Shown piece by piece: positions 55,477 to 64,000 of a stretch of DNA of 64,000 nucleotides (position 1 is the first letter of the stretch; every line of letters starts with the position of its first letter). Where the stretch lies: contig JAQGJH010000115.1 in assembly GCA_028290705.1 (NCBI GenBank), positions 1-64,000 on the forward strand. The letters are read 5' to 3'. The position numbers and the translations under genes were made by a program. The notes below the pieces were generated by a model that was not told the DNA's origin, did not search any database, and was given only the letters and a program-made list of their open reading frames with translations. The DNA is from Hyphomicrobiales bacterium (lineage in GTDB: Bacteria > Pseudomonadota > Alphaproteobacteria > Rhizobiales > Beijerinckiaceae).

Positions 55477-57660
55477 TCACGCCGCAGCGCCGCGCTTGCT
55501 GCGCAGCTCGAAGAGCAGGAACGAGCGCCCCGTCACGGCATATTGCTTGCCAAACTCGAACTCCTCCTCCTCGGCCAGGCTGGCGAGATTGGTGTCGACG
55601 AGTCGGATCCAGCTGGTTCCGCCGACCACTTCAGGCAGATGGAAGTTGACCATGTCGTGGTGGGCATTCATCACCATCAACAAGGTCGCGTCCGTTCCCC
55701 TCCGGCGAATGCCCGTCGGCTGCGCCCGCCCGTCGAGCAACACGCCGAAACAGCGCCCGTTCGGATCGTGCCAATTTTCCGAAGTCATCTCCTCGCCCGC
55801 CGGCGTGATCCAGCTGACGTCCTTGACTTCGAGTTCCTCGTTGTAAGCGCCGGTCAGGAATCGACCGCGCCGCAACATGGGTTGCCGCCGACGGATGGCC
55901 ACGAGCTGACGCGTGAATTCCATCAGCTCCGCACCGTCTTCGTCGATGTTCTCCCAGTCGATCCAGCTGATCTCGTTATCCTGCGCGTAGGCATTATTGT
56001 TGCCGTTCTGGCTGCGACCGAACTCGTCGCCACCCAGGATCATCGGAGTACCCTGCGAGAACAGCAGAGTCGCAAGCATGTTTCGCACCTGGCGCAGGCG
56101 TACGCTGCGGATTTCCGGATCGTCCGTCGGCCCCTCGACGCCATAATTGTTCGAGAGATTGTGCGAGTGACCATCGCGGTTGTCCTCGCCGTTGGCTTCG
56201 TTGTGCTTGTCGTTGTAGGAGACGAGATCCATCAACGTGAAGCCGTCATGCGCAGTGATGAAGTTCACCGAGGACCAAGGCTTGCGGCCGCGTTTGTTGA
56301 ACAAATCCGCCGAGGCCGTCATGCGGGCGGCAAGATCGGCCAGTTGACCTTCGTCGCCGCGCCAGAATCCCCGGACGGTATCGCGGAACCGATCATTCCA
56401 TTCGGCCCAGCCGGGCGAAAACCGACCGACCTGATAACCGCCCGGCCCGCAATCCCACGGCTCTGCGATGAGCTTGCAGGAGTTGAGCACGGGGTCCTGC
56501 CGGCAGGCATCAAGAAAGCCGCCGCCTTCGTCGAACCCGTGCGGCTCCCGCGCGAGAATGGTCGCGAGATCGAAACGGAAACCGTCGACCCGCATTTCAG
56601 ACGCCCAATAGCGCAGGGAATCCGTCACCATCTGCAGCACGCGTTGATGGCTCAGGTTCACGGTGTTCCCGGTGCCGGTGTCGTTGATGTAAAATCGCTT
56701 GTCGGGGGCGAGCCGGTAATAGGAAGCATTGTCGATGCCCTTGAACGACAGCGTCGGCCCGAGCTCGTTTCCCTCGGCCGTGTGGTTGTACACGACGTCG
56801 AGGATGACCTCGATTCCGGCATCGTGCAGATGCGCGATCACTTCCTTGATCTCGTTCACGAAGGGGGTCGCCATGTAGCGCGGCTTCGGAGCGAAGAACC
56901 CGATCGAATTGTAACCCCAGTAATTATGGAGTCCCTTTTCGACGAGGTAGGAATCGTCCACGAAGGCATGCACCGGAAGCAACTCGATGGCGGTGATCCC
57001 GAGCCGCCGCAGATGCTCGACCGCAGCGCCCGTCATGAGGCCGGAAAACGTGCCCCGCGCTTCTTCGGGAACATCCGGATGCATTTGCGTGAAGCCACGC
57101 AGATGAGCCTCATAGAAAACCGTCTGGTCCCACGGCGTCTGCGGCTTGCGATCGAGACCCCAGGTAAACGCTGGATCGATCACGCGGCACTTCGGCACGA
57201 ATTTGGCGCTGTCGCGCTCGTCGAATGACAAATCCTTGTCGGGCGAGCCGATCGTATATCCGAACAACGCCGGATCCCACGTTACCTCTCCGACGAGCTG
57301 TTTCGCGTAGGGGTCCATGAGCAGCTTGTTGGGATTGAAGCGGTGGCCCTCTTTCGGCTCGTAGGGGCCATAGACGCGATAGCCATAAACCGTGCCCGGT
57401 CGCGCATCGAGGAGATATCCATGCCAGACTTCATCCGTATATTCGGGCAGCTCGATCCGCTCGAGTTCGCGCTCGCCGTCGATATCAAAGAGGCAGAGCT
57501 CAACCTTGGTGGCATGCGCGGAGAAAAGCGCAAAGTTCACACCGATACCATCCCATGTGGCCCCGAGGGGAAAAGGCCTCCCCTCACGAATGCGAGGTCC
57601 CGTCGGCGCGCGACCGACGAGGCCCGCATGAGGGCTTTTGGGTTTGCTTTGAATGTTCAT
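55477..57660 (-). CDS. glgX: Glycogen debranching protein GlgX
   Basis: GVNFALFSAHATKVELCLFD; VYNHTAEGNELGPTLSFKGIDNASYYRL; GFRFDLATILARE; NFITAHDGFTLMDLVSYN. Confidence 0.96.
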   Translation of the reverse strand: MNIQSKPKSPHAGLVGRAPTGPRIREGRPFPLGATWDGIGVNFALFSAHATKVELCLFDIDGERELERIELPEYTDEVWHGYLLDARPGTVYGYRVYGPYEPKEGHRFNPNKLLMDPYAKQLVGEVTWDPALFGYTIGSPDKDLSFDERDSAKFVPKCRVIDPAFTWGLDRKPQTPWDQTVFYEAHLRGFTQMHPDVPEEARGTFSGLMTGAAVEHLRRLGITAIELLPVHAFVDDSYLVEKGLHNYWGYNSIGFFAPKPRYMATPFVNEIKEVIAHLHDAGIEVILDVVYNHTAEGNELGPTLSFKGIDNASYYRLAPDKRFYINDTGTGNTVNLSHQRVLQMVTDSLRYWASEMRVDGFRFDLATILAREPHGFDEGGGFLDACRQDPVLNSCKLIAEPWDCGPGGYQVGRFSPGWAEWNDRFRDTVRGFWRGDEGQLADLAARMTASADLFNKRGRKPWSSVNFITAHDGFTLMDLVSYNDKHNEANGEDNRDGHSHNLSNNYGVEGPTDDPEIRSVRLRQVRNMLATLLFSQGTPMILGGDEFGRSQNGNNNAYAQDNEISWIDWENIDEDGAELMEFTRQLVAIRRRQPMLRRGRFLTGAYNEELEVKDVSWITPAGEEMTSENWHDPNGRCFGVLLDGRAQPTGIRRRGTDATLLMVMNAHHDMVNFHLPEVVGGTSWIRLVDTNLASLAEEEEFEFGKQYAVTGRSFLLFELRSKRGAAA

Positions 57661-57799
57661 GTGATCGTTCCGGGGCGCAGCAGGGCTGGAGCTTCCCCAA
57701 CGCGGAAGTCCGGCAGAAGTGCCAATCTGCCGGACATATTTACCGCGATGCACGATCACTTCTTCCAGGACTTGGACGAGCCCGGAAGAGGACGTGTCT

Positions 57800-58906
57800 T
57801 CAGTGCTTCGGTGGTGCGGAACCCGGCGCCGCGGCGATCAGAGCCTTGGCGCGCGTGACGACCTCGGCCGGTGTCCGATAGAGTTCCTGAACCAGCTTGT
57901 CGACGTTGGCTCCGTCGATCGGGGCAATCTCGAGCGAAAGCGCCTTGGCTTCGGTGAGAAATTCCGGATCCTTCATGGTCGCATCGAAGGCAGCCCGAAG
58001 CGCATCGCGACGATCTGCCGGGATGGACGGCGGCGCGGCGAACGGTCGGGCCACCACTTGCCGGCTGACGATCAGCTTGATGATTTCCCGCTCACTCTCG
58101 CTCCTGGCCTTCTCGAGCACAGTCGGAACATCGGGCATGTCGGGGCTGCGGTCGAGCGTCATGGCGAGCAGGATACGCAGCTTGTTGGGACCTGCGGCCC
58201 AGTCCGGACGCGTTGCCTTGATGGAGCCCCAGGACCATCCGCACCGCCCGTCCAGCTCGCCACGCTCGATCGCCAGCGTCATATCGTTGCCGCCAGGGTA
58301 GCCGGTCACGAGTTTCATTTTCGAGCCCAGCAGATTGCGCACGAGAAGCGCATAGGTGTCCGGATCCGAGCCGGAGCCCTCGCCTCCCACGGCAACTTCA
58401 GTCTTGAGCGTTTCCTCAAAAGTCTCGACCTTGGACTTTGCCGTCACGGCGCAGACGCTCAGTTCGTTCGAGGCACTGCCGATCCAGGTGACCTTTGTGG
58501 CGTCGTACTGCACCTTTGCGCTGCCGATCAGCGGCTCCATCACGAGACCTCGCCCGAAAGTCGCGATCGCGGTGCCGTCTTTCGGCGCAACGTTGTAAAG
58601 ATAGTTGAGCGATACCAGGCTTCCGGCGCCCGGCATGTTGTTCACGACGACTTTCGGATTTCCAGGGATGTGCTTACCCATGTGGCGCGCCACGGCTCGG
58701 GCATAAATGTCGTAACCGCCGCCGCTGCTGTAGCCGACGATCATATTGATCGACTTGCCGCGGTAAAAGTCAGCCACGGCATCCTGCGCGGCCGCGGCGC
58801 CCGACGCCAGCGAAAAAGCGGTCGCCAGCGTGCAACCCATGACACGCCCTCCCCGGCGCATAGCCCGGCTGAAAACTTGCATGCACAGCATCGACATTCT
58901 CCTCAA
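57800..58906 (-). CDS. Bug/TctC-family substrate-binding protein
   Basis: DFYRGKSINMIVGYSSGGGYDIYARAVARHMGKHIPGNPKVVVNNMPGAGSL; exact start uncertain. Confidence 0.9.
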   Translation of the reverse strand: MRRMSMLCMQVFSRAMRRGGRVMGCTLATAFSLASGAAAAQDAVADFYRGKSINMIVGYSSGGGYDIYARAVARHMGKHIPGNPKVVVNNMPGAGSLVSLNYLYNVAPKDGTAIATFGRGLVMEPLIGSAKVQYDATKVTWIGSASNELSVCAVTAKSKVETFEETLKTEVAVGGEGSGSDPDTYALLVRNLLGSKMKLVTGYPGGNDMTLAIERGELDGRCGWSWGSIKATRPDWAAGPNKLRILLAMTLDRSPDMPDVPTVLEKARSESEREIIKLIVSRQVVARPFAAPPSIPADRRDALRAAFDATMKDPEFLTEAKALSLEIAPIDGANVDKLVQELYRTPAEVVTRAKALIAAAPGSAPPKH

Positions 58907-58987
58907 GCGACCGCAAACGCCATCCTGGTCAGCTTACTCAAAAGCAAGCCATGTGCCAAAATCGGTACTGAGCTCTTGCGGCGCAAC

Positions 58988-59755
58988 ATGTCTTCCCACA
59001 GAATAGGCTTTTGGGACGCTGGGGCGGCGCGAAGCGCCGACGGGAGAGATGGGCATGTGGACATGACACCCCTGGAGGCGAGACAGGTTCTGGTCGCTGC
59101 CGGGCGTTTGCTCGAAGCACATGGCCAGGCGGATTTCACCAATGGGCATGTTTCCGTGCGCGTCCCTGGCCGTCCCGATCTCTTCTTCATGAAGCCGCAT
59201 TCCATCGGCTTCGGCGAGATCACGCTGGACAACATCCTGACGGTGGATCTTGACGGCGTGGTGGTCGAAGGGACGGGCCGCAGACACAGCGAAGTCTTCA
59301 TCCATACCGAGATCTACCGCGCGCGGCCGGACCTCGCCTCCGTCATGCACAGCCATCCGCCACATTGCGTGGCGCTTTCTTGCACGGGCGAGACCCTTCG
59401 GCCGATCAGCCAGCCCGCCGCGGTCTTTTTCGAAGCCTTGCCCCTCTACGACGGTGAGATCGATCTTATTCGTACGCCTGCCATGGGCCAGGGCGTCGCC
59501 GAAGCCTTGGGCCAGCACTCTGCCGTGCTGATGCGCAATCACGGCATCGCGGTCGGCGGCAGAAGCGTGGAGGAAACGACCATTCTCGCGCTCATGCTCG
59601 AACAGGCCGCGATGATCCAAATGCTCGCGATGGGATCGGCCCGTACCGCGCCCGAATTCTCACCCGAGAAGGTGCGTGCTCTCCAGAAGAACCTGTCGCG
59701 GCCAGATCAGCACGCAGTGAACTTCAATTATCTCCTCCGAAAACTGCAGGCGTGA
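58988..59755 (+). CDS. Class II aldolase/adducin family protein
   Basis: FTNGHVSVRVPGRPDLFFMKPHSIGF; SVMHSHPPHCVALS; LMRNHGIAVGGRSVEE; start could also be the ATG at 59063. Confidence 0.9.
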   Translation: MSSHRIGFWDAGAARSADGRDGHVDMTPLEARQVLVAAGRLLEAHGQADFTNGHVSVRVPGRPDLFFMKPHSIGFGEITLDNILTVDLDGVVVEGTGRRHSEVFIHTEIYRARPDLASVMHSHPPHCVALSCTGETLRPISQPAAVFFEALPLYDGEIDLIRTPAMGQGVAEALGQHSAVLMRNHGIAVGGRSVEETTILALMLEQAAMIQMLAMGSARTAPEFSPEKVRALQKNLSRPDQHAVNFNYLLRKLQA

Positions 59756-59836
59756 AGCGCCAGACTTGCCGCCGGCCCCAGGAGGCGTCACCCTGCCGCT
59801 CATGCACCGAATGCCCATTATCCCGAAGGAACAGAC

Positions 59837-60694
59837 GTGAAGCCGGCCTCGTTCATCCATCATAGACCGAGTACGATCGACGAAGCGGTGCAACTCATCG
59901 CCAGACATGCGCCCGAAGACGGGCGCATTCTGGCCGGCGGCCAGAGCCTCGTTCCCATCATGGCGTTCAGGATGGCCAAGCCGCCGCATCTGATCGACAT
60001 CAACGAGATCGCAGAACTCGACCTCCTCGAGATTGCAGGCGACGCGTTGCGCATCGGCGCGCGCATTCGACATTCAGCCTTCGGCCGCGACCGCATCCCG
60101 GGCCCGACCGGTGCGCTTCTGGCAACCATCATGCGCAACATCGCTCATCATCCAATCCGAACGCGAGGCACGTTTTGCGGAAGCCTTGCGCATGCGGACC
60201 CTGCCTCGGAATGGTGCGCGGTCGCGGCTGTGATGGACGCGATCCTGGTGGCGCGCAGCATCGAAGGCGAGCGAGAGATCCCCGTCCGTGATTATTTTGA
60301 GGCCGTCATGACGACGGCGCTGCGTCCGGACGAGATACTCGTCGAGGTCCGCCTCCCTCTACTGCCGACAGGCACCCGCTTTGGCTTCTGCGAATTCAGT
60401 CGACGCGCCGGCGACTTTGCGCTCGCCATGGTATTGGTGACCATGCGCATCGAACAGGGCCGCATCGTCGACCCTCGTTTCGGCATCGGCGGGGCGGAAG
60501 CGTTTCCGCGTCGACTTCCGCAGGTCGAGGCCATCCTGAATGGCGCAGCGCCCGACGGCCTCACCTGGGCCAGAGCCGCAGCATTGGCGGCCGAAAGTCT
60601 TGACCCTTTGGAGGACGCCGTGACGAGCGGCGACTACCGCCGCGACCTCGTCCGCTCCCTTTCGATCCGCGCCTTCACACAGGTTGAAGCATGA
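59837..60694 (+). CDS. Molybdenum hydroxylase FAD-binding subunit (CoxM/CutM-like)
   Basis: ILAGGQSLVPIMAFRMAKPPHLIDIN; IRTRGTFCGSLAHADPASEWCA. Confidence 0.94.
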   Translation: MKPASFIHHRPSTIDEAVQLIARHAPEDGRILAGGQSLVPIMAFRMAKPPHLIDINEIAELDLLEIAGDALRIGARIRHSAFGRDRIPGPTGALLATIMRNIAHHPIRTRGTFCGSLAHADPASEWCAVAAVMDAILVARSIEGEREIPVRDYFEAVMTTALRPDEILVEVRLPLLPTGTRFGFCEFSRRAGDFALAMVLVTMRIEQGRIVDPRFGIGGAEAFPRRLPQVEAILNGAAPDGLTWARAAALAAESLDPLEDAVTSGDYRRDLVRSLSIRAFTQVEA

Positions 60695-61170
60695 CCAAGC
60701 AGGACATTACGCTCGACGTGAACGGGCGTCGCTACGCCATTTCCGTCGAGCCGCGCAAGACGCTGGCGGATGCCCTGCGCGACGAATGCGGCCTGACCGG
60801 CACGCATCTCGGCTGCGAGCATGGCGTCTGCGGCGCATGCACCATCATCGTGGGCGGTGAGACGGTACGCAGCTGCCTCATGTTTGCCGTGCAGGCGACC
60901 GGCCGCACCATCCGCACGATTGAAGGCTTGGCAGATGGCAACGATCTGCATCCATTGCAGCGCGCCTTCATGCAGAATCACGCCCTGCAATGCGGCTACT
61001 GCACGCCGGGCTTTCTCATGCTGGCCGCAGGCGTGCTCGAGCAGAACCCCGACATCGACGACAAGGAGCTGATCGACGTTCTCTCGTCGAATCTGTGCCG
61101 ATGCACCGGCTACGAAAACATCCTCGCGGCCGTCCGCGCGGCCGCGGCCGAAATGAGGGCCCCGACATGA
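60691..61170 (+). CDS. Molybdenum hydroxylase [2Fe-2S] subunit (CoxS-like)
   Basis: GCEHGVCGACTIIVGG; LQCGYCTPGFLML; NLCRCTGYENI. Confidence 0.96.
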   Translation: MTKQDITLDVNGRRYAISVEPRKTLADALRDECGLTGTHLGCEHGVCGACTIIVGGETVRSCLMFAVQATGRTIRTIEGLADGNDLHPLQRAFMQNHALQCGYCTPGFLMLAAGVLEQNPDIDDKELIDVLSSNLCRCTGYENILAAVRAAAAEMRAPT

Positions 61171-63494
61171 ACGACATGCCCAAGGGACCCATTGGCCGTC
61201 CTCTGCTTCGCCTCGAAGACCCGCCGCTCGTCACCGGCCGAGGCCGCTTCGTCGCCGACATCTCATTTCCGCATCAACTGCACATGCGCCTGGTACGCTC
61301 GCCGCATGCCCACGCGCGCATCAACTCGATCTCCATCGAGGCGGCCCTTGCGCTGCCGGGTGTGTTCGCGGTCTGGACAGCGCGCGACATTCCGGAAATC
61401 GGCCCGATCGATTTCCGCGAAGGCAAGATCGAGAAGCTCGAGCCCTACAGGCAGCCGGTTCTTGCGATCGACCGGCTGCGCTACATCGGCGAACCCGTCG
61501 CGGCCATCTTCGCCAGTGACGCTTATATTGCAGAAGACGCAGCCGATCTTGTCACCATGGATGTCGAGGATCTGCCAGTCATCACCCGGGCGGATGATCC
61601 GCCGGGAGCTTTCGACGATCATCTTTCCACCGAAGCAGCCGTCGTCCGACAGGGATTCGGCGACACCACCAAGGCCTTTCAGGAAGCTCACGCCATCGTG
61701 GAAATCGACGTTTCGATCGGCCGTCATTCCGGCGTGCCGCTCGAGACGCGAGGCGCCATCGGCCGCTACGACGCCGCGCGTGACGTGCTCGAATTGCACG
61801 GCGCCGGGAAGGTGCCGCACAAGAACCGCGAGTCGCTCGCCAAATTGTTCGGACGAAGCACCGCGGCGCTGCATCTGTTCGAACCTCACGTGGGGGGCGG
61901 CTTCGGTGTCCGGGGCGAGATCTATCCCGAGGACATTCTCGTGCTGGCGGCGGCGCTGCGCTTCGAGCGTCCCGTCAAGTGGATCGAGGATCGCCGCGAG
62001 AATCTCATCGCCTGCAACCATTCACGTCAGCAACGCCACAAGATCAGGGCCGCGGTCGACGCGGATGGTGCACTTCTGGCGATCGAGAACGAGTTCTGGC
62101 ACGATCAGGGCGCCTATCCTCGAACCCATGCGCTGCGCGTCGCCGAGACCACCTGCGGCATTCTTCCAGGCCCCTATCACCTGGGAGCCTACAAGGCGCT
62201 CGGCCATTACCGCCTCACCAACAAGACGCCGGCCGCCACCTATCGCGCACCGGGACGCTACGAGACGAATTTCGTCCGCGAGCGCCTTCTCGACGTCATT
62301 GCCGCACGGCTTGGCAAATCGCGCATCGACGTGCGCCGCCGCAATCTGATCCGGGCCGACGAAATGCCTTACGCGCGGCCACTCAGCGTGCTCGAGGACG
62401 AGGTCTCTTACGATTCCGGCGACTATGCAGGATTGCTCGACAAGACTCTGGCGCTGATTGGTTGGGATGAACTCCAGGTCGAACTCGCCGAGCGGCGTGC
62501 CAAGGGTGAATGCGTCGGCGCCGGCCTGGCGCTGTTCGTCGAGAAGAGCGGTTTGGGCCCCTCCGATGGCGCGAAGGTCAACGTCGACACCACCGGGGCG
62601 ATCGAGGTCATCACCGGCGGAGCATCGGTCGGGCAAGGCTTCGAGACCGTGATGGCGCAGGTTTGCGCCGAGACGCTGGGCACGGATTATCGCCGGATCC
62701 GTGTCGTTCACGGCCGCACGGACCGGATCGAATACGGCATCGGCGCGCATGCGTCGCGCGCCACCGTCATGACCGCCAATGCGGTTCATGCCGCAGCCCT
62801 CAAGGTTCGCGACAAGGCGCTCGCGGTGGCGGGCGAACTCCTGCAGGCCGGTCCGGCTTCCCTCGACATCGTCGACGGACAGGTGGTTCAACGCGAGCGC
62901 CCCGGCGGTCCGTCGATCGCGCTCGGCATGATTGCGCATCACCTGCGTCCGTCATCGCCGACGCGCCGCGGTCGCGATCCGGGTCTGGCGGCCGAAGGCT
63001 GGTTCGACACCGAGCATCAAACTTACCCCTACGGCAATCAACTCGCAGTCGTGAAAATCGATCGCGACACCGGCGGAGTCACGGTCGAGCGCTACGTCAT
63101 CGCCTACGACATCGGTCGCGCCATCAATCCGCTGCTGGTTCGCGGACAGATTCTTGGAGGTTTCGTGCAAGGGCTGGGCGGTGCGCTCTACGAGGAGTTC
63201 TTGTACGACGATCGCGGAGAGCCACTTTCCGTGACTTTCGCCGATTACCTGATCCCGACGTTGCACGAGACGCCGCAGGTCGACGTGATCATATCGGAAG
63301 ACGCACCGAGCACGCGCAATCCTCTGGGCATCAAAGGCGCCGGCGAAAGCGGCATCGCGGCTGTGGGCGCGGCGATTGCTTCCGCGGTCGACGATGCGCT
63401 CGGCGTCCCGGGCTCGATCACCAGCTTGCCGATCACTCCCCAGCGGCTGAAGCGCATCATCCAGAACCTGGATGCGCGCTCAGTTTCCAGCTGA
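61167..63494 (+). CDS. Molybdenum hydroxylase molybdopterin-binding large subunit (xanthine dehydrogenase family)
   Basis: GRPLLRLEDPPLVTGRGRFVADI; VGGGFGVRGEIYPED; ATYRAPGRYETNFVRERL; GIKGAGESGIAAVGAAIASAV. Confidence 0.95.
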   Translation: MNDMPKGPIGRPLLRLEDPPLVTGRGRFVADISFPHQLHMRLVRSPHAHARINSISIEAALALPGVFAVWTARDIPEIGPIDFREGKIEKLEPYRQPVLAIDRLRYIGEPVAAIFASDAYIAEDAADLVTMDVEDLPVITRADDPPGAFDDHLSTEAAVVRQGFGDTTKAFQEAHAIVEIDVSIGRHSGVPLETRGAIGRYDAARDVLELHGAGKVPHKNRESLAKLFGRSTAALHLFEPHVGGGFGVRGEIYPEDILVLAAALRFERPVKWIEDRRENLIACNHSRQQRHKIRAAVDADGALLAIENEFWHDQGAYPRTHALRVAETTCGILPGPYHLGAYKALGHYRLTNKTPAATYRAPGRYETNFVRERLLDVIAARLGKSRIDVRRRNLIRADEMPYARPLSVLEDEVSYDSGDYAGLLDKTLALIGWDELQVELAERRAKGECVGAGLALFVEKSGLGPSDGAKVNVDTTGAIEVITGGASVGQGFETVMAQVCAETLGTDYRRIRVVHGRTDRIEYGIGAHASRATVMTANAVHAAALKVRDKALAVAGELLQAGPASLDIVDGQVVQRERPGGPSIALGMIAHHLRPSSPTRRGRDPGLAAEGWFDTEHQTYPYGNQLAVVKIDRDTGGVTVERYVIAYDIGRAINPLLVRGQILGGFVQGLGGALYEEFLYDDRGEPLSVTFADYLIPTLHETPQVDVIISEDAPSTRNPLGIKGAGESGIAAVGAAIASAVDDALGVPGSITSLPITPQRLKRIIQNLDARSVSS

Positions 63495-64000
63495 CGCCAG
63501 CGCGGCCTTCACCCGCGCCACCACATTCGGCGGCGTCGCGGCGACTTTCGCGATGAGTTCCGCCACCTCCTCGCCGGTCACGAGGCTGATTTCAAGCTGC
63601 GCCTTCTCGGCTTCGGCCAGATAGGCCGGGTCGGTGAGTGTTGCCTCAAAGGCCTTTCGCATCAGCTCGACGCGAGCCTTCGGCACGTCAGGAGGAAAAA
63701 AGAACGGGCGGCCATATTCCAGCCGCGACACGATGAGGTTGAGCGCCTGCCGGTCTTCATCCGTTTCGGCGAGACTGAAGATCGTCGGCACGTTCGGAAG
63801 GTCGGGGTGCTTCCGCTCGCCATATTGCATGATGACCTTGATCTGCCCGGACGCGATCCAGTTGGCGTTCAGCGCCTTCAGGCTGAGCCAGGCATTGGCT
63901 CCGACGCCCTGCACTTCGCCACTTTCCATCGCCATGTGAATGTTGGTCGTGCCCTTGTAGCCACTCACCACCTTGTACTTCAGGCCGAGGATCTGCTGGG
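63480..64000 (-). CDS. Bug/TctC-family substrate-binding protein, N-terminus beyond window edge (partial)
   Basis: VSGYKGTTNIHMAMESGEVQGVGANAWLSLKALNANW...; reading frame stays open to the window end. Confidence 0.85.
   Translation of the reverse strand, partial: QQILGLKYKVVSGYKGTTNIHMAMESGEVQGVGANAWLSLKALNANWIASGQIKVIMQYGERKHPDLPNVPTIFSLAETDEDRQALNLIVSRLEYGRPFFFPPDVPKARVELMRKAFEATLTDPAYLAEAEKAQLEISLVTGEEVAELIAKVAATPPNVVARVKAALASAGN

Noticed and set aside
55543-57228. 561-aa plus-strand ORF
   Set aside because: Antisense to glgX
57661-57799. EcfG-type promoter upstream of glgX
   Set aside because: A GGAAC occurs on the minus strand just before the start, but no GTT follows at N16-18 and it is too close to the ATG
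61167-63494. Aerobic carbon monoxide dehydrogenase (form I)
   Set aside because: The large subunit lacks the AYxCSFR active-site loop; it reads TYRAPGR, so only a generic molybdenum hydroxylase label is supported
1-64000. CRISPR arrays, tRNA/rRNA genes, IS elements, prophage or integrase genes
   Set aside because: None recognised on either strand by reading; a tRNAscan/ISfinder-type search would be needed to exclude degenerate cases

Overview
GC-rich (about 60-65% by eye) 64-kb chromosomal window, most consistent with an alphaproteobacterium of the Hyphomicrobiales/Rhizobiales type (inferred from gene content and promoter grammar, not from a search). Much of it is catabolic and transport DNA: a LigI/LigU (PDC branch) cluster, orphan Bug/TctC binding proteins, an NMT1-type ABC operon with two tandem isochorismatase-like hydrolases, a Liv ABC operon continuing into hydrolase/Rieske/amidohydrolase genes, an extradiol dioxygenase plus FAH-family gene, and a class II aldolase with a three-subunit molybdenum hydroxylase. 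Signalling and repair modules include a bacteriophytochrome operon (heme oxygenase, BphP, receiver, hybrid kinase), a Cache-type hybrid kinase, and a translationally coupled radical SAM/UdgX pair. GlgX, GH15, Tex, YihY/BrkB and a PRC-barrel protein are also present. The most unexpected signal is a set of GGAAC-N16/17-CGTT-like (EcfG general-stress-response) promoter candidates in intergenic DNA. These lie ahead of a 24-aa membrane micropeptide, a 48-aa acidic protein, the Cache hybrid kinase, a nucleotidyltransferase-metallophosphoesterase pair, YihY and a membrane protein. Two genes lack a usable ATG: the heme oxygenase (probable TTG) and a LysR regulator (apparent ATC behind a strong Shine-Dalgarno). 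No tRNA, rRNA, CRISPR array, IS element or prophage was recognised. All family calls come from reading motifs, with no database search.
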